Shown: piece by piece, positions 22,643 to 49,326 of the stretch
Position numbering within the stretch: position 1 is the stretch's first letter
Layout of the letters: every line of letters starts with the position of its first letter
Origin: Tubulanus polymorphus
Taxonomy: Eukaryota; Nemertea; Palaeonemertea; Tubulaniformes; Tubulanidae
DNA: 64,000 bases
Reading direction: 5' to 3'
NCBI RefSeq assembly: GCF_964204645.1
Contig: NC_134028.1
Span: 26,386,153-26,450,152, forward strand
The notes under the pieces: model-generated
What the model saw: the letters and a program-made list of their open reading frames with translations, nothing else
The model's database searches: none
What the model was told of the DNA's origin: nothing
Translations under genes and position numbers: made by a program

Positions 22643-23173
22643 GTTTACAAAATGGCGGCGCCCATGTTTTAGAATTTAAGTCAATTTTTTGCACCGTTTC
22701 ATGGTTTTGTCATCGTTTAGTACATCGAGAATAGCAAGATTCAACTGGATTTGAAGTTTTTGTTGGATTTATCTCATCTTAGCCATTTCACAGACGCTCG
22801 GAACGGTAACTTTATTTACTAAAACAATAATTAATAATTTAGAAGACAGTTTTATATTTTTTCGAGGCTTAATTTCCTTTGGCTTTGCTTTGTAATTGTT
22901 GTCTGGTGGAGTCTGTGCGACTGTGTGTAAGTCTGGAAAATGGGAGAGAGAAATAAATGTTAGGCGCTAGTCTGTGTGTAACACAGGGGACCAATCCCCT
23001 CGGAGTCGGTTGGCTGACTAGTTGTCAAGATAAGATAAATTTCTATCAGAGATATAGGGCTATTGCCTTATTCATTTATCGTATCGCTGTTTTACTTGAT
23101 TATCTATTTGCTGTTGCAGGTTAAATCGCTGTTAATTAAATAAAAATTGCTGTTAATCTGTTGCAGGTGAATA

Positions 23174-26100
23174 ATGAGTCGATTATACGATACAGTTGAA
23201 CCATCAGTTATTGATGAAGATATGCTACAGAAAGCAGTCGAAGAACAAGGTCCTAAAGATGAAGCTGGACGCATCGCTAAATCTGAAGGAATCGATTTTA
23301 CAGACGTCACTTCTTTGAGATTAGATTTCAAAAGTAAGCGTTAATATAAGTCAAATATATTTCAATAGTTTACAAAGCTATGACGGGCCAAAATAATGTG
23401 TTAAACAGCCAGACCAGGCAGCCCGTGTTAAATAGACTGTGCTTGCCTCTTCTCACGGTACCAATAGATTCTCTGCTAAATTGTCTTGACCAAGATCAGC
23501 AGCGCATCCCTTAGAGGGGAATTCACAGTTGACAAAGTGTAGCTGTTTAAATTAGTTAGTTACCTAATCATTGGTGGTAAGCTTTTTATAATCGGATGAG
23601 CTTATACCATTCATGTGGTTTGTGAAAATATCCGATCGTGAAACTAAAACAGTTAGGTTACTGACTACTGTTTAAATGTAACTGTAAAAATTTACTGATA
23701 TTTCTCGTACTCAACGTATTCAATTTTTCAGATATCCTGAAGATTGATAATCTATGGTGTTTCACCAATCTGACTAAACTACAACTTGACAACAATATCA
23801 TTGAGAAAATTGAAGGACTTGATAAACTTGTCAATTTAGTTTGGTTAGGTAATTATCCTTTGACTAAAGTTTTGTTTTTTTTTCTCGATTTTTTAAATGT
23901 TCTTCATGTTTAATGGAATCTGTCGTTTAGATTTGTCGTTCAATAATATCGAATCACTGGAAGGATTTGATAAACTCACTCGTCTCGAGGACCTGACGTT
24001 GTTCAATAACAGAATCAGCAAAGTTGAGAACCTCTCCGAATTAAAATGTCTTCAGATTCTATCGCTTGGCAACAACGAACTCAAAGAGTTGGAAAATGTA
24101 AGATATCTCTGCATTTGACCTGGCTATGAGGGGGGGGGGCAATTGCTCATAAGTTGGTTAGAGTTAACTGTGAATAAATACCATGTGGTAATCTATGAGC
24201 AACTTTCGAGAAACTGACCTTATGGTTCTTATAGATTACTGTAAATCGAGGAATTCCGGATGAATATTTCTCTGCAGGGAAAATCAGGGAATTCGGACTC
24301 CTTTCTTGAAAAGTAGAAGGGAATTTGAATCACGGTGTCTTGTTGTTTTTGCTTGTGATTTGTGAAGCACGAGGAACCTCTTAATAAGGAACAGCCCTAC
24401 TGAAGATAACTTATACTTTAATCAGGGTTAATCAGAGTACGAGAAAATCTGGGAATTATAGATTCTCTGATCTGAAAGAAACCCGGACAATGAAGCATTT
24501 GAAATCTAAAATAATTTTGCTTCTGTTTCAGCTTGTGTCTCTGAGAGCTTTCAAGAATTTGAAGACGCTGAATTTAGCTGGTAATCCAATCTGTGATTTA
24601 CCAGAATATAAGATCTATACAGTGGCACACATTCCGTGGTTGGAATACCTAGATTACAGACTTGTCGATGAGAATTCGGTAAGAAATTTCAAGCAAAATA
24701 CCAGAATTCATTTACAGTAAAAACTTGCTTTTGAACGGAACAGTGTGAGCCAAACTTAATCCATGATACTAAGCGATGATGATGAGAGAAATCTGACGAT
24801 AACGAAGCCAAGATTGAAAAATTCTATATCAGAATGATTATATTTGAGGAGCGACGTTTCGGCTAACAACTGTTAGCCATCATCATCACCAGTACGCCTG
24901 ATGATGGCTAACAGTTGTTAGCCGAAACGTCGCTCCTCAAATACAATCATTCTGATATAGAATTTTTCAATCTTGGCTTCGTTATCGTCAGATTTCTCTC
25001 ATCATCATCATACACGGATATTGTGTATCTTCTCGTCGAAGCGATGATATATTGAACATTTTTCTAGTAGTAACTTATCACATAAATTTCTATAAACCAT
25101 TTTAATGATTCATAAATATCTTTGGGCATTAGAAACTCGAAAATTTTTTTTTAACAGAAAATGGCGGGATACGAGAAATATCAAATTGCTATTGAAGAGT
25201 TAATTCACGATGAAAACGCGGCCGAAAGAAAACTGGAAGAACTGAAGTTGAAAGAAGAGGAAGTTGTTTTACATAAGGTAACTTAATCTTACTTGGTCTG
25301 AGTTGAAATGTTGGTCTACAACGAACCTCAATCTTACTTAAACTTGGTTCAAGTTTAAACATTGGTCTGCAATAAACCAGAACCAAGTTTCACAGATTTT
25401 GGTTGTGTTTGATGCTTAACCGAAAACCTGCAGAACTGGGAACTAGTACATGTACTTATTTGTATTTTTCAGGCGGCGTATGTGGAATATTTGAATGGAC
25501 CGTACTTGTTTGATAGTTTATTTGCGGAGGACGCAGAGGGACAGAAACTAAACACGATGCCAGGAGTCGATGAAATGCTTCTATCATATCCTTTTGAATT
25601 TCAAATACGTTTTCATGATGTTTTCTAGGGAATTTTATTTAAGATTCTGGCGGACATATCTAACCAAATCGAGTATCCCCTAGTCAACTTAAACCTTAAC
25701 TCACTGATTACTTATAAGGAGAAATTCATAGCGATTTGTCAGCAGATATTCGAATTTGGTTTGGAAGAGCACGAAAAACGTATCTCAGAATATCAGCAGT
25801 ATCAAGACAGTTGCTACGAGGCTAAAACTAAAAACAAAACTGAAGGAATGAACATTATCGACAAATTTATGACGAACAAAAAATTGGTGCGTTTAATTAT
25901 TTAGTACCGTAAAAACCGGCATATAAGGCTAAACAAAAATGATATTTTGTTTCTCCGCAGCGGTCGGGTCATTTTTGTAAAATTTGATAAAATTTATAAA
26001 CAGTTCATTTCTATAGCGGCCGGGTCTGTTATGGTAAAATTGATCACGATTTTAAAAAAAGTAATGTATAGGGTAGATAGGCGGCCGGCCGGGTCAACAT

Positions 26101-27801
26101 TTAAGCTCAGCAGAGCGGAGAAACAAGGTATCAATTTTTTTTAGCCTAAGTGGAGTTTTTTTTTTCTAGTAGATTTCAGTGCAGTGTGTAACATCACTAA
26201 GAATCTCAGTATCATGTACAATACTGTAGTTTAGTGTTAGTGGATCCAGGACTGACGAATTGAATGATGTTGTAGTAATTCATTAGATTTTTGTCTCCGA
26301 ATTTTTCAGTTATTTCAAGAGTTTCATCACCTGAACGATCAACAGATGATCGATAAGAAAATTGCCGAATATCTCGACGAAGTTAAAGAAATTCACAGAG
26401 AACTGTTGGAATTAGACGTACAGTTGGCCGATCAGTTAGAGGTAAATGTAGTTGTGGGTCATGCTTTTAAATCAAAATTACAATGGCGCATCCGGAGATG
26501 GACTCAACCATGCACTACTAAAGTATATCCCTAGAGATTTTGAAATTAAATGTACTCAGAATCTTTATTTTCATCCCTCCATTCGTATTCTTGCTATATG
26601 CATGCAACAAATGCTTGGGACGGATGCCCTTCTTCCCATTCACATTCAGGGTGGCTTCCAACCTGAAAATCTTGAAAACTCAGGGATTCAGAAAAATTTC
26701 AAAAAAGTCAGGGAAAACTCAGGGAATTTTAATGACTTTTGCAAAAAAATATCTTGAGAAATGTATAAATCTTAATATGATAAACCAAGAAATTTCTCCA
26801 ATCACTCAGGGTATTATTGTATGACCTTATTCGAGTATCTTTGGTGAATGCAAGAAATATTTTCTATTGTTTGTTTAAAGGATACGAATAAAGATTTTGA
26901 GCGTAACATGCAAGAAATGGTTACAAACTTCATCGAGAATGTTCAAGGTCAAATTTCACAATGTCGTGAACTTGAAAACATTCACCACGAACGACTATTA
27001 GAACTGGCGATCGTCGTCTTGGAAAAAGTCGTCAAGAATGAATTGGAAGAGGAAATATCTGAAGACCTCAGAATGGTAAGTAAAACATGAAAATGCGGGT
27101 TGTCCGATCTAAGGAATAAGAACCACTTGCCCGGGGGCAAGCATATCTGAAATTTTACTTGCCCCCTCAAAAATCTACTTGCCCTACACAAGCGGTCCAA
27201 CTGTTGTATCGATTGGCCAAAAGCTTTGTGACATAAAATTGCACTAGCCCGGAGGACAAGTGATAATGATAATCTACTTGCCCATATGATAATATACTTG
27301 TCTCGGGCAAGTGCTTAGATCGGACCCTGGCGGTTTCAATTTGCCGTCTGTACCTCAGACAGTCCTCATTTGATACAATCTGTTTCCGCATCTACAGTAG
27401 AACCTGTTGGATCATTTGGGACGTTCGAAATTGATCCGGTTTCTGAGAAATCAGGATTAAAAATCTTATTTCATATGTTTACAGTAGATCCACTCCCCTT
27501 TTCCCCCTTCTAGTCTTATTCTATCTTCTAATGAAATTCTATTGCGTTGTTTCAGTTATTTGTCGATAAAGATACGATAGTAAACGCAGTCACAGCATCT
27601 CACGACGTTCATCTTCTGAAAATTGATAATCGAGAGGACGAACTGGTCACACGCATTAAACAATGGTCGCAGAATATCATTGACGAAAACCTCAGTAATG
27701 AAATATCACGAAGTCGCGCTCGTGGTTTAGAAATCTGCAATCTTACCGATCATTTACGCGATGAAATAGACTCTTTCGATCTTCAGGGTTCCGCATATTA
27801 A
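23174..27801 (+). CDS. DRC3: Dynein regulatory complex subunit 3 (LRRC48)
   Basis: Subunit of the nexin-dynein regulatory complex on doublet microtubules of motile cilia. Ten exons: 23174-23333, 23732-23848, 23931-24097, 24532-24678, 25158-25277, 25473-25585, 25712-25886, 26310-26441, 26881-27075, 27556-27801. They give 523 residues, the same length as the vertebrate protein. The N-terminus has the family block DEDMLQKAVEEQGPKDEAG. Leucine-rich repeats cover about residues 55-165 (LDNNIIEKIEGL, LFNNRISKVENL, LSLGNNELKEL). Coiled-coil follows, with GPYLFDSLFAEDAEG, KEKFIAICQQIFEFGL, CRELENIHHERLLELA and LFVDKDTIVNAVTASHD. Intron 6 is a U12 AT-AC intron. The ATG lies 8 bases after an acceptor (23165-23166), so a 5' UTR exon exists; GTAACT at 22806 is one possible donor. 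Confidence 0.97.
23553..23667. mobile_element. TAGTTAGTTACCT MITE, copy 1
   Basis: A 115-bp element with ends TAGTTAGTTACCT and AGGTTACTGACTA and the inner segment GGTGGTAAGCTTTTTATAAT. Same family as 31700-31825 and, inverted, 51874-51975. It lies in DRC3 intron 1. Confidence 0.75.
24776..25008. repeat. Large near-perfect inverted repeat (hairpin element)
   Basis: Two arms of about 110 bases are almost exact reverse complements around a short spacer (ACCAGTACGCC). The arms contain GCCGAAACGTCGCTCCTCAA/T next to the spacer and ATGATGATGAGAGAAATCTG at the ends. It is a foldback element in DRC3 intron 4. The GAAACGTCG core also occurs near 6423 and, altered, near 55453. Confidence 0.9.
25586..25711 (+). 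other. U12-type AT-AC intron in DRC3
   Basis: The intron begins ATATCCTTTT (exact U12 5' site), contains a branch-site CCTTAAC at about 25694-25700 and ends GATTAC. It joins codon parts TC and T to give the conserved SYKEKF segment in phase. No GT-AG alternative gives this reading. Confidence 0.93.
25926..26147. mobile_element. AGGCTAAA-type MITE, copy 2
   Basis: Starts AGGCTAAACAAAAATGATAT and ends with the inverse, GGTATCAATTTTTTTTAGCC. The inner pair is TTTGTTTCTCCGC / GCGGAGAAACAAG. It is 222 bp long with a GC-rich GGCCGGCC middle, in DRC3 intron 7. Confidence 0.8.
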
Positions 27802-27920
27802 ACACAGGATCTACCCGGTAATTGGAAAGTAACACCTGTGAATATTAATCGTCTTATAGCTCTGTATTTGTGAAACTGAATATAAATCTTTATCATCCGT
27901 CCAATCTATAAAAATGTGAT

Positions 27921-27926
27921 AATAAA
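27921..27926 (+). terminator. DRC3 poly(A) signal
   Basis: AATAAA 120 bases after the DRC3 stop. Three minus-strand AATAAA motifs follow at once (27939-27944, 27955-27960, 27964-27969) and could end a long H2A.X transcript, so the two genes may overlap tail to tail. Confidence 0.65.
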
Positions 27927-27969
27927 AAAGTCCATTGTTTTATTTCAAAGGTGATTTATTAGATTTATT

Positions 27970-28740
27970 TTGTTCCCAGAAAGTACAACGGTCAGTCATT
28001 CTTGTTCCCACACCTCCACCCTAGGATTGTGTCATTGCAGTCCCAAGAGACAAGCTTTTAAGACAATATTTGACTCAAGAAATAAAATTAAATTGGAACT
28101 GTTTAGGGTCGCCTTTGATCAAGTGAACTGACAGACCTGACCTCCAAGACTGCTTTGTTGTGGCTAACTATTCCAGTATAATATTGGCCTACTGCCGTAT
28201 AGCAAATGACCCGAGCTAGGGCACTAGCATAATGACCATGTCAATTTGACTCGTAACCGGGCTGACTCGAGGAAAATTAATTGAGTTAACCCCCGGGTTA
28301 AGTTTCCCGCCACAAACTACAATACATATTAAGACTAATCTATCTAATTTTTACATTGTCACCATGCCTACAAAATGAAGTTATTTTTCTTGTGGGGTCT
28401 CAACAACTAAATCAGGGTGGCGTAGGCATGGTAACAATGTTCAAATCCAAGAAATTTCACAAAATGGAGGATTTTCTCTCTCATTCAACTGGACTTAAGG
28501 AGTCTTTTTGCCAATCCATCTAATTGGTACAGAACTGGAAATATATCGGATATTCAGTTGTTGTCCGCGATTTTTGGCATTCTGTTAAGACATAAATGAG
28601 GTATGTACCCCAAAAAGTAAGCAAAATATCCCAGAAAAACAGGTCTCATCAATTAATAAATAGACATTAGCACACTACTATGGCATAGGCACACTAAATA
28701 GCGAGGAGCAAACATACTGCTGGCTCTTTTAATGGAAATT
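27970..28740. other. Convergent intergenic DNA between DRC3 and H2A.X
   Basis: No gene. A 19-base inverted repeat (one mismatch, ACATTGTCACCATGCCTAC) has arms at 28353-28371 and 28422-28440 and could fold as a hairpin with a 50-base loop. Confidence 0.5.
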
Positions 28741-28745
28741 TGTTT

Positions 28746-28761
28746 GGCCCTGAAAAGGGCC
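28746..28761 (-). terminator. Histone mRNA 3' stem-loop
   Basis: On the minus strand GGCCCTTTTCAGGGCC matches the histone 3' end consensus GGYYCTTYTHAGRRCC: a 6-bp stem with a four-base loop. It lies about 40 bases after the H2A.X stop. A purine motif AAAAGAG about 14 bases further on fits the U7-binding downstream element. Confidence 0.9.
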
Positions 28762-28800
28762 GTTTGACAACGGGTGGGGAATTCAGTACAATCCCTGGGA

Positions 28801-29205
28801 TTAGTATTCTTGAGACTGCGAACTCTTCTTTCCACCGGAACCTCCAGACTTCTTGGGCAGCAAGACGGCTTGAATGTTCGGCAATACACCGCCCTGAGCG
28901 ATGGTAACACCAGCCAGAAGTTTGTTCAATTCCTCGTCATTTCGGACAGCCAACTGAAGATGTCTTGGCGTGATTCTTGTCTTCTTGTTATCGCGGGCAG
29001 CGTTACCGGCTAACTCTAAAACTTCAGCGCCCAGATATTCCATTACAGCGGCCAAATACACCGGGGCACCACCACCAACTCGCTCAGCATAGTTTCCCTT
29101 CTTCAACAGACGATGAATACGACCGACAGGGAATTGTAGTCCAGCTTTGCTAGAACGGGTCTTGGACTTTCCTTTCGCCTTTCCTCCTTTTCCTCTACCG
29201 CTCAT
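28801..29205 (-). CDS. H2AX: Histone H2A.X
   Basis: Intronless, 134 residues. The H2A core is standard ([53 protein letters not shown]). The C-terminus ends SQSQEY, the SQ-[ED]-hydrophobic motif that defines H2A.X; Ser131 is the position phosphorylated by ATM/ATR-type kinases in relatives after DNA breaks. The start at 29205 (MSGRGKGG) is chosen over an in-frame ATG 11 codons upstream. The promoter and 3' stem-loop are of the replication-dependent type. No other histone genes are in the window, so this is a solo copy. Confidence 0.97.
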   Translation of the reverse strand: MSGRGKGGKAKGKSKTRSSKAGLQFPVGRIHRLLKKGNYAERVGGGAPVYLAAVMEYLGAEVLELAGNAARDNKKTRITPRHLQLAVRNDEELNKLLAGVTIAQGGVLPNIQAVLLPKKSGGSGGKKSSQSQEY

Positions 29206-29296
29206 GATGATGATTCGTACGGGCAACACTTGATACAACGACGTCTGAAGTAGCTATGCCAAAAGTGTACAAAGGTCACCTGATATACCGTATTAC

Positions 29297-29353
29297 GCGC
29301 CAAATTTATACGGTTCATCCAATGAGCGGCGAGCTGGATGACCTATAGCCAAT
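29297..29353 (-). promoter_or_regulatory. H2A.X promoter: two CCAAT boxes, TATA, E2F
   Basis: Reading on the minus strand: ATTGG at 29353-29349 and 29323-29319, then TATAAA at 29310-29305, then an E2F-like TTTGGCGC at 29304-29297. Order and spacing fit an S-phase histone promoter. Confidence 0.75.
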
Positions 29354-29556
29354 AGGCATCGAGAAGTACACCGCAGTCGGCAATATATCAGAGCACTTCC
29401 TGTGAATAGGCACTACGAATCGAATCCCTTCTGAATCAAAGTTAGGTGGCAGCACCACTCGGTTATACTCTAATTCGGGCGATCCGCAGAAACGCCGGAC
29501 TCAAGATGTTTTAATCAGGAAGATTCCACCACGAGACATTAAATATATACCTGCGC

Positions 29557-29616
29557 CCAGTTTTATAGACTGGTAAATGAATTGAGTTAGCCGAAAATAC
29601 CAGTCTATAAAACTGG
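29557..29616. repeat. 19-bp perfect inverted repeat
   Basis: Arms CCAGTTTTATAGACTGGTA (29557-29575) and its exact reverse complement (29598-29616) are separated by 22 bases. GC-rich GGCCCCGGGCCGGC follows. Probably a short foldback element between H2A.X and fascin. Confidence 0.8.
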
Positions 29617-30270
29617 CCCCGGGCCGGCGGCGGCACAGTTAGTGGCCTCTTCGTAGGATTTTACATTTAGGTATAAGTCATTGTATTGTATTCGTTTTGA
29701 AATTACACGAATTTGCACAGGGTTCGGCCTTTTATAAAAACAACCCAGATATTTCTACTGAAACGGTTACTTATTTTTCATTGACTGGAGTTAATTTTAT
29801 TTCCATCAAAATAATATACAATACATCATCTTGTAGTCATACATATACGGCATTACGAGTAAGATTATTTACGGATTTCTATGAAAAGATTGCGCGCTGC
29901 CACTGGGCGAAGCCGGATAAAGGTACTAGTCCGCGAACGTACGTGTGACGGTCCATCATCGAGGATAGTCTTATTTGATAAAAGGGTTGAAATATGATAC
30001 CGTTTTTGATTCAGGCCCTCGATCAATGTATCATTAGGTTTGAATTTCATACCCTAAAATGAGTTTGATAGTCCATGGTTTGACGGTTTCGTCCAGAAAT
30101 ACAATCTTCTTCCTCTTCGCAATGACCTCACCCAATTCCGGGCTTTGTTCAATTCGAATAAAATAACCTAGTTTAGGCGACAATAAGACCCCCTAGTCAG
30201 GAAATTCCATCTAACTCGTTTTTATTCCGTACAGAGCGCCTATAATACGTAGTCACAGACTGACGCGTGG

Positions 30271-30508
30271 TGACTCACGGAGAGGTGGGGAACGGATGAC
30301 GCTAGCGCCGACTCAGTGTACATTGTATACCGCGAGCTGTGAGCATCATAAACGCTCTCTCCCGTCAGTTGCCTAGCTCTCTTTGTGTGTGATCAGTGTG
30401 TGTCAACCGGCGAACATTTTCCGAGCGCAGAATCCACGAACATTGGGTAGTGAATTTAATCTTGATCGAAGGTTTACATGAAAGCGAGTTTTTAGTTTTT
30501 TTTAGAAG
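30271..30508 (+). promoter_or_regulatory. Fascin promoter and 5' non-coding exon
   Basis: An AP-1 motif TGACTCA lies at 30271-30277. A transcript from about 30370 onward would end at the strong donor TTTAGAAG/GTGAGT (30508/30509). This can join the acceptor at 31849-31850, 29 bases before the fascin ATG. The start point itself is not defined by a clear TATA box. Confidence 0.5.
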
Positions 30509-31280
30509 GTGAGTATACACATGACTTATACTTATTGAATGTAAATTAATTGATTGTCGTAGAAATTGGTTTCATTTAATCGACGGATACAATGACCATA
30601 TATGGATATAAAATTGTCAGAATGATGCGGCTTGAGCTTCGAAATGGAGAAAAAAAATTGACAACCATATATAATTTACATATTAAGTTATTGAAATCAT
30701 TGAATAGCCTGCAATTGCATAATATTGACTGTCTGGTTTATTGTATTGTGATACACGGAAGCTACATGACTGATGCACTGTTAGGCCTATAATTTAATTA
30801 CAAATATGGTTCGCATCTTGGTTGTCGAGTTTGATTATTTCAGTAGTATATGAAATCATTCTTTGTAACTGGTTGGCTTATTTTACCATTTATATAGTTA
30901 TGAATTTAAGTAACATGTGTTTTTAATTAAATCATACCCACCCGAACCACGGCCACCTTTTGCACCGTACGGTGCTGCCACCGATTGTTAGCCCTTCTCA
31001 AAATAGTATATCCCTCACTCAATTTTGAATGTGCACACACGTGGTCACGGCCACGAAATTTATGTAGGAGTATAGCTCAAGGAAAGAATCATGGACTGTT
31101 TTATTGAAATTAAGACCAATCCCAATAATCAATTTAAAGATTAGGATCTTGGCCACCCAAGACCGCACCTTGCTTGAAATATATATTCATTTATTCAAGA
31201 ACTTTCCATCCTTGGCTGATGCTTGAGGTGTTGTCATTTCTATAAAGAAACTAATGACTAAGAACATCAACACACCACAC

Positions 31281-31637
31281 TGTGGTGTACTAGCAAAATC
31301 ATTCACTGATTGATACATCGTACTGCGGTGTACCAGCAAAGTCCATCACCAATTGATACTCTGTACTGTGGTGTACTAGCAAAATCATTCACTGATTGAT
31401 ACATCGTACTGCGGTGTACCAGCAAAGTCCACCACCAATTGATAATCTGTACTGTGGTGTACTAGCATAATCCATCACCAATTGATAGACTGTGCTGTGG
31501 TGTACTAGCATAATCCATCACCAATTGATAGACTGTGCTGTGGTGTACTAGCAAAATCCATCACCAATTGATAGACTGTGCTGTGGTGTACTAGCAAAAT
31601 CCATCACCAATTGATACATCGTACTGTGGTGTAGATA
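31281..31637 (+). repeat. About 43-bp minisatellite before fascin
   Basis: About eight imperfect units of CTGTGGTGTACTAGCAAAAT followed by CATCACCAATTGATA. Two sub-types (ending ACATCGTACTGCGG and AGACTGTGCTGTGG) are partly clustered. Lies in the 5' UTR intron of fascin. Confidence 0.85.
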
Positions 31638-31699
31638 TACTGAAAGGGTTTTAATGGGGCAATTTAGATAATTTTAAAGACACATAGACTTATTGGGTT

Positions 31700-31825
31700 T
31701 AGTTAGTTACCTTACCGTTGGTGGTAAGCTTTTTATAATGGAATGAGCTTAAATACCAACCATGGCCGATGTGGTTTGTGAAAATATCCGATCGTGAAAC
31801 TAAACCACAGACAGGTTACTGACTA
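31700..31825. mobile_element. TAGTTAGTTACCT MITE, copy 2
   Basis: 126-bp copy with ends TAGTTAGTTACCT and AGGTTACTGACTA, very close to copy 1 in the segment GTGAAAATATCCGATCGTGA. It ends only 25 bases before the splice acceptor of the first coding exon of fascin. Confidence 0.8.
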
Positions 31826-31879
31826 ATTTGGGTTGTACTTTCATTTCAGAAGAGGAGTATATAAATTGTAGCCAGCGTC

Positions 31880-48516
<16,637 letters not shown>

Positions 48517-49074
48517 TCAACACGACCGGCAATGTGGAGAAAAAACTAGGTCCAGTTGTGCAGTCGTGACTTCGTGCAGTGGTCGTAAATTTGGCCCCAG
48601 TTCGACAATTTGACTCGGAGTTAAAACATCGAAAAAAATGAATTTTATTTTAACAGAGAGTTAACGCTGACCTCACGACTGTGGAACTGGATCTCTGCAG
48701 TTGTGAGTCAAGATTTAACTCGAAGATGAACTAATCTTAAATCATAGTTAACTCGCAACTGTGCAACTGGATTTTGGAGATTAGTCTTAAGTTCTAAGAT
48801 TGGCTGCAGATGGTCTACAAAGCCATGACTGCGCATAGCCCCGGGAATTCTGAAAAAAAGAGAACTGTTTGTTGTGTAATGATAGACTGTGGAATTGTGA
48901 TATTACTATTATTATTATTATTACTATTATTATCATATGTGACTTGTTTTGAAAACTTGTATGAAAAAATAACAATTAAAAGAAAAACTATAGAAATTGT
49001 ATAGATTAGTTGAAACTTAATCTATATAGATTTTATAGTTATTCTTCTGATTAACGGTTTTTACATCAATGAAG

Positions 49075-49326
49075 TTAGACAGTCCCTTGCCTAGGCAGAT
49101 TAGACAGTCCCTTGCCTAGGCAGATTAGACAGTCCCTCATCTAGGAAGGTTAGACAATCCCTTGTCTAGGCAGGTTAGACAGTCCCTTGTCTAGGCAGAT
49201 TAGACAGTCCCTTGTCTAGGAAGGTTAGACAGTCCCGTGTCTAGGCAGGTTAGACAGTCCCGTGTCTAGGAAGGTTAGACAGTCCCGTGTCTAGGCAGGT
49301 TAGACAGTCCCTTGTCTAGGCAGGTT
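49075..49326 (+). repeat. 25-bp minisatellite, ten copies
   Basis: Ten units of GTTAGACAGTCCCTTGTCTA followed by GGCAG. Each unit is partly self-complementary (AGACA.. /TGTCT). Variants CTTGCC, CTCATC, CGTGTC and GGAAG mark sub-groups. Confidence 0.95.

Noticed and set aside
28653-29013. Frames on both strands overlapping H2A.X
   Set aside because: Shadows of the GC-richer histone coding sequence or its 3' flank.
49075-49326. CRISPR-like array
   Set aside because: Units are contiguous without unique spacers and the DNA is eukaryotic, so it is a minisatellite.
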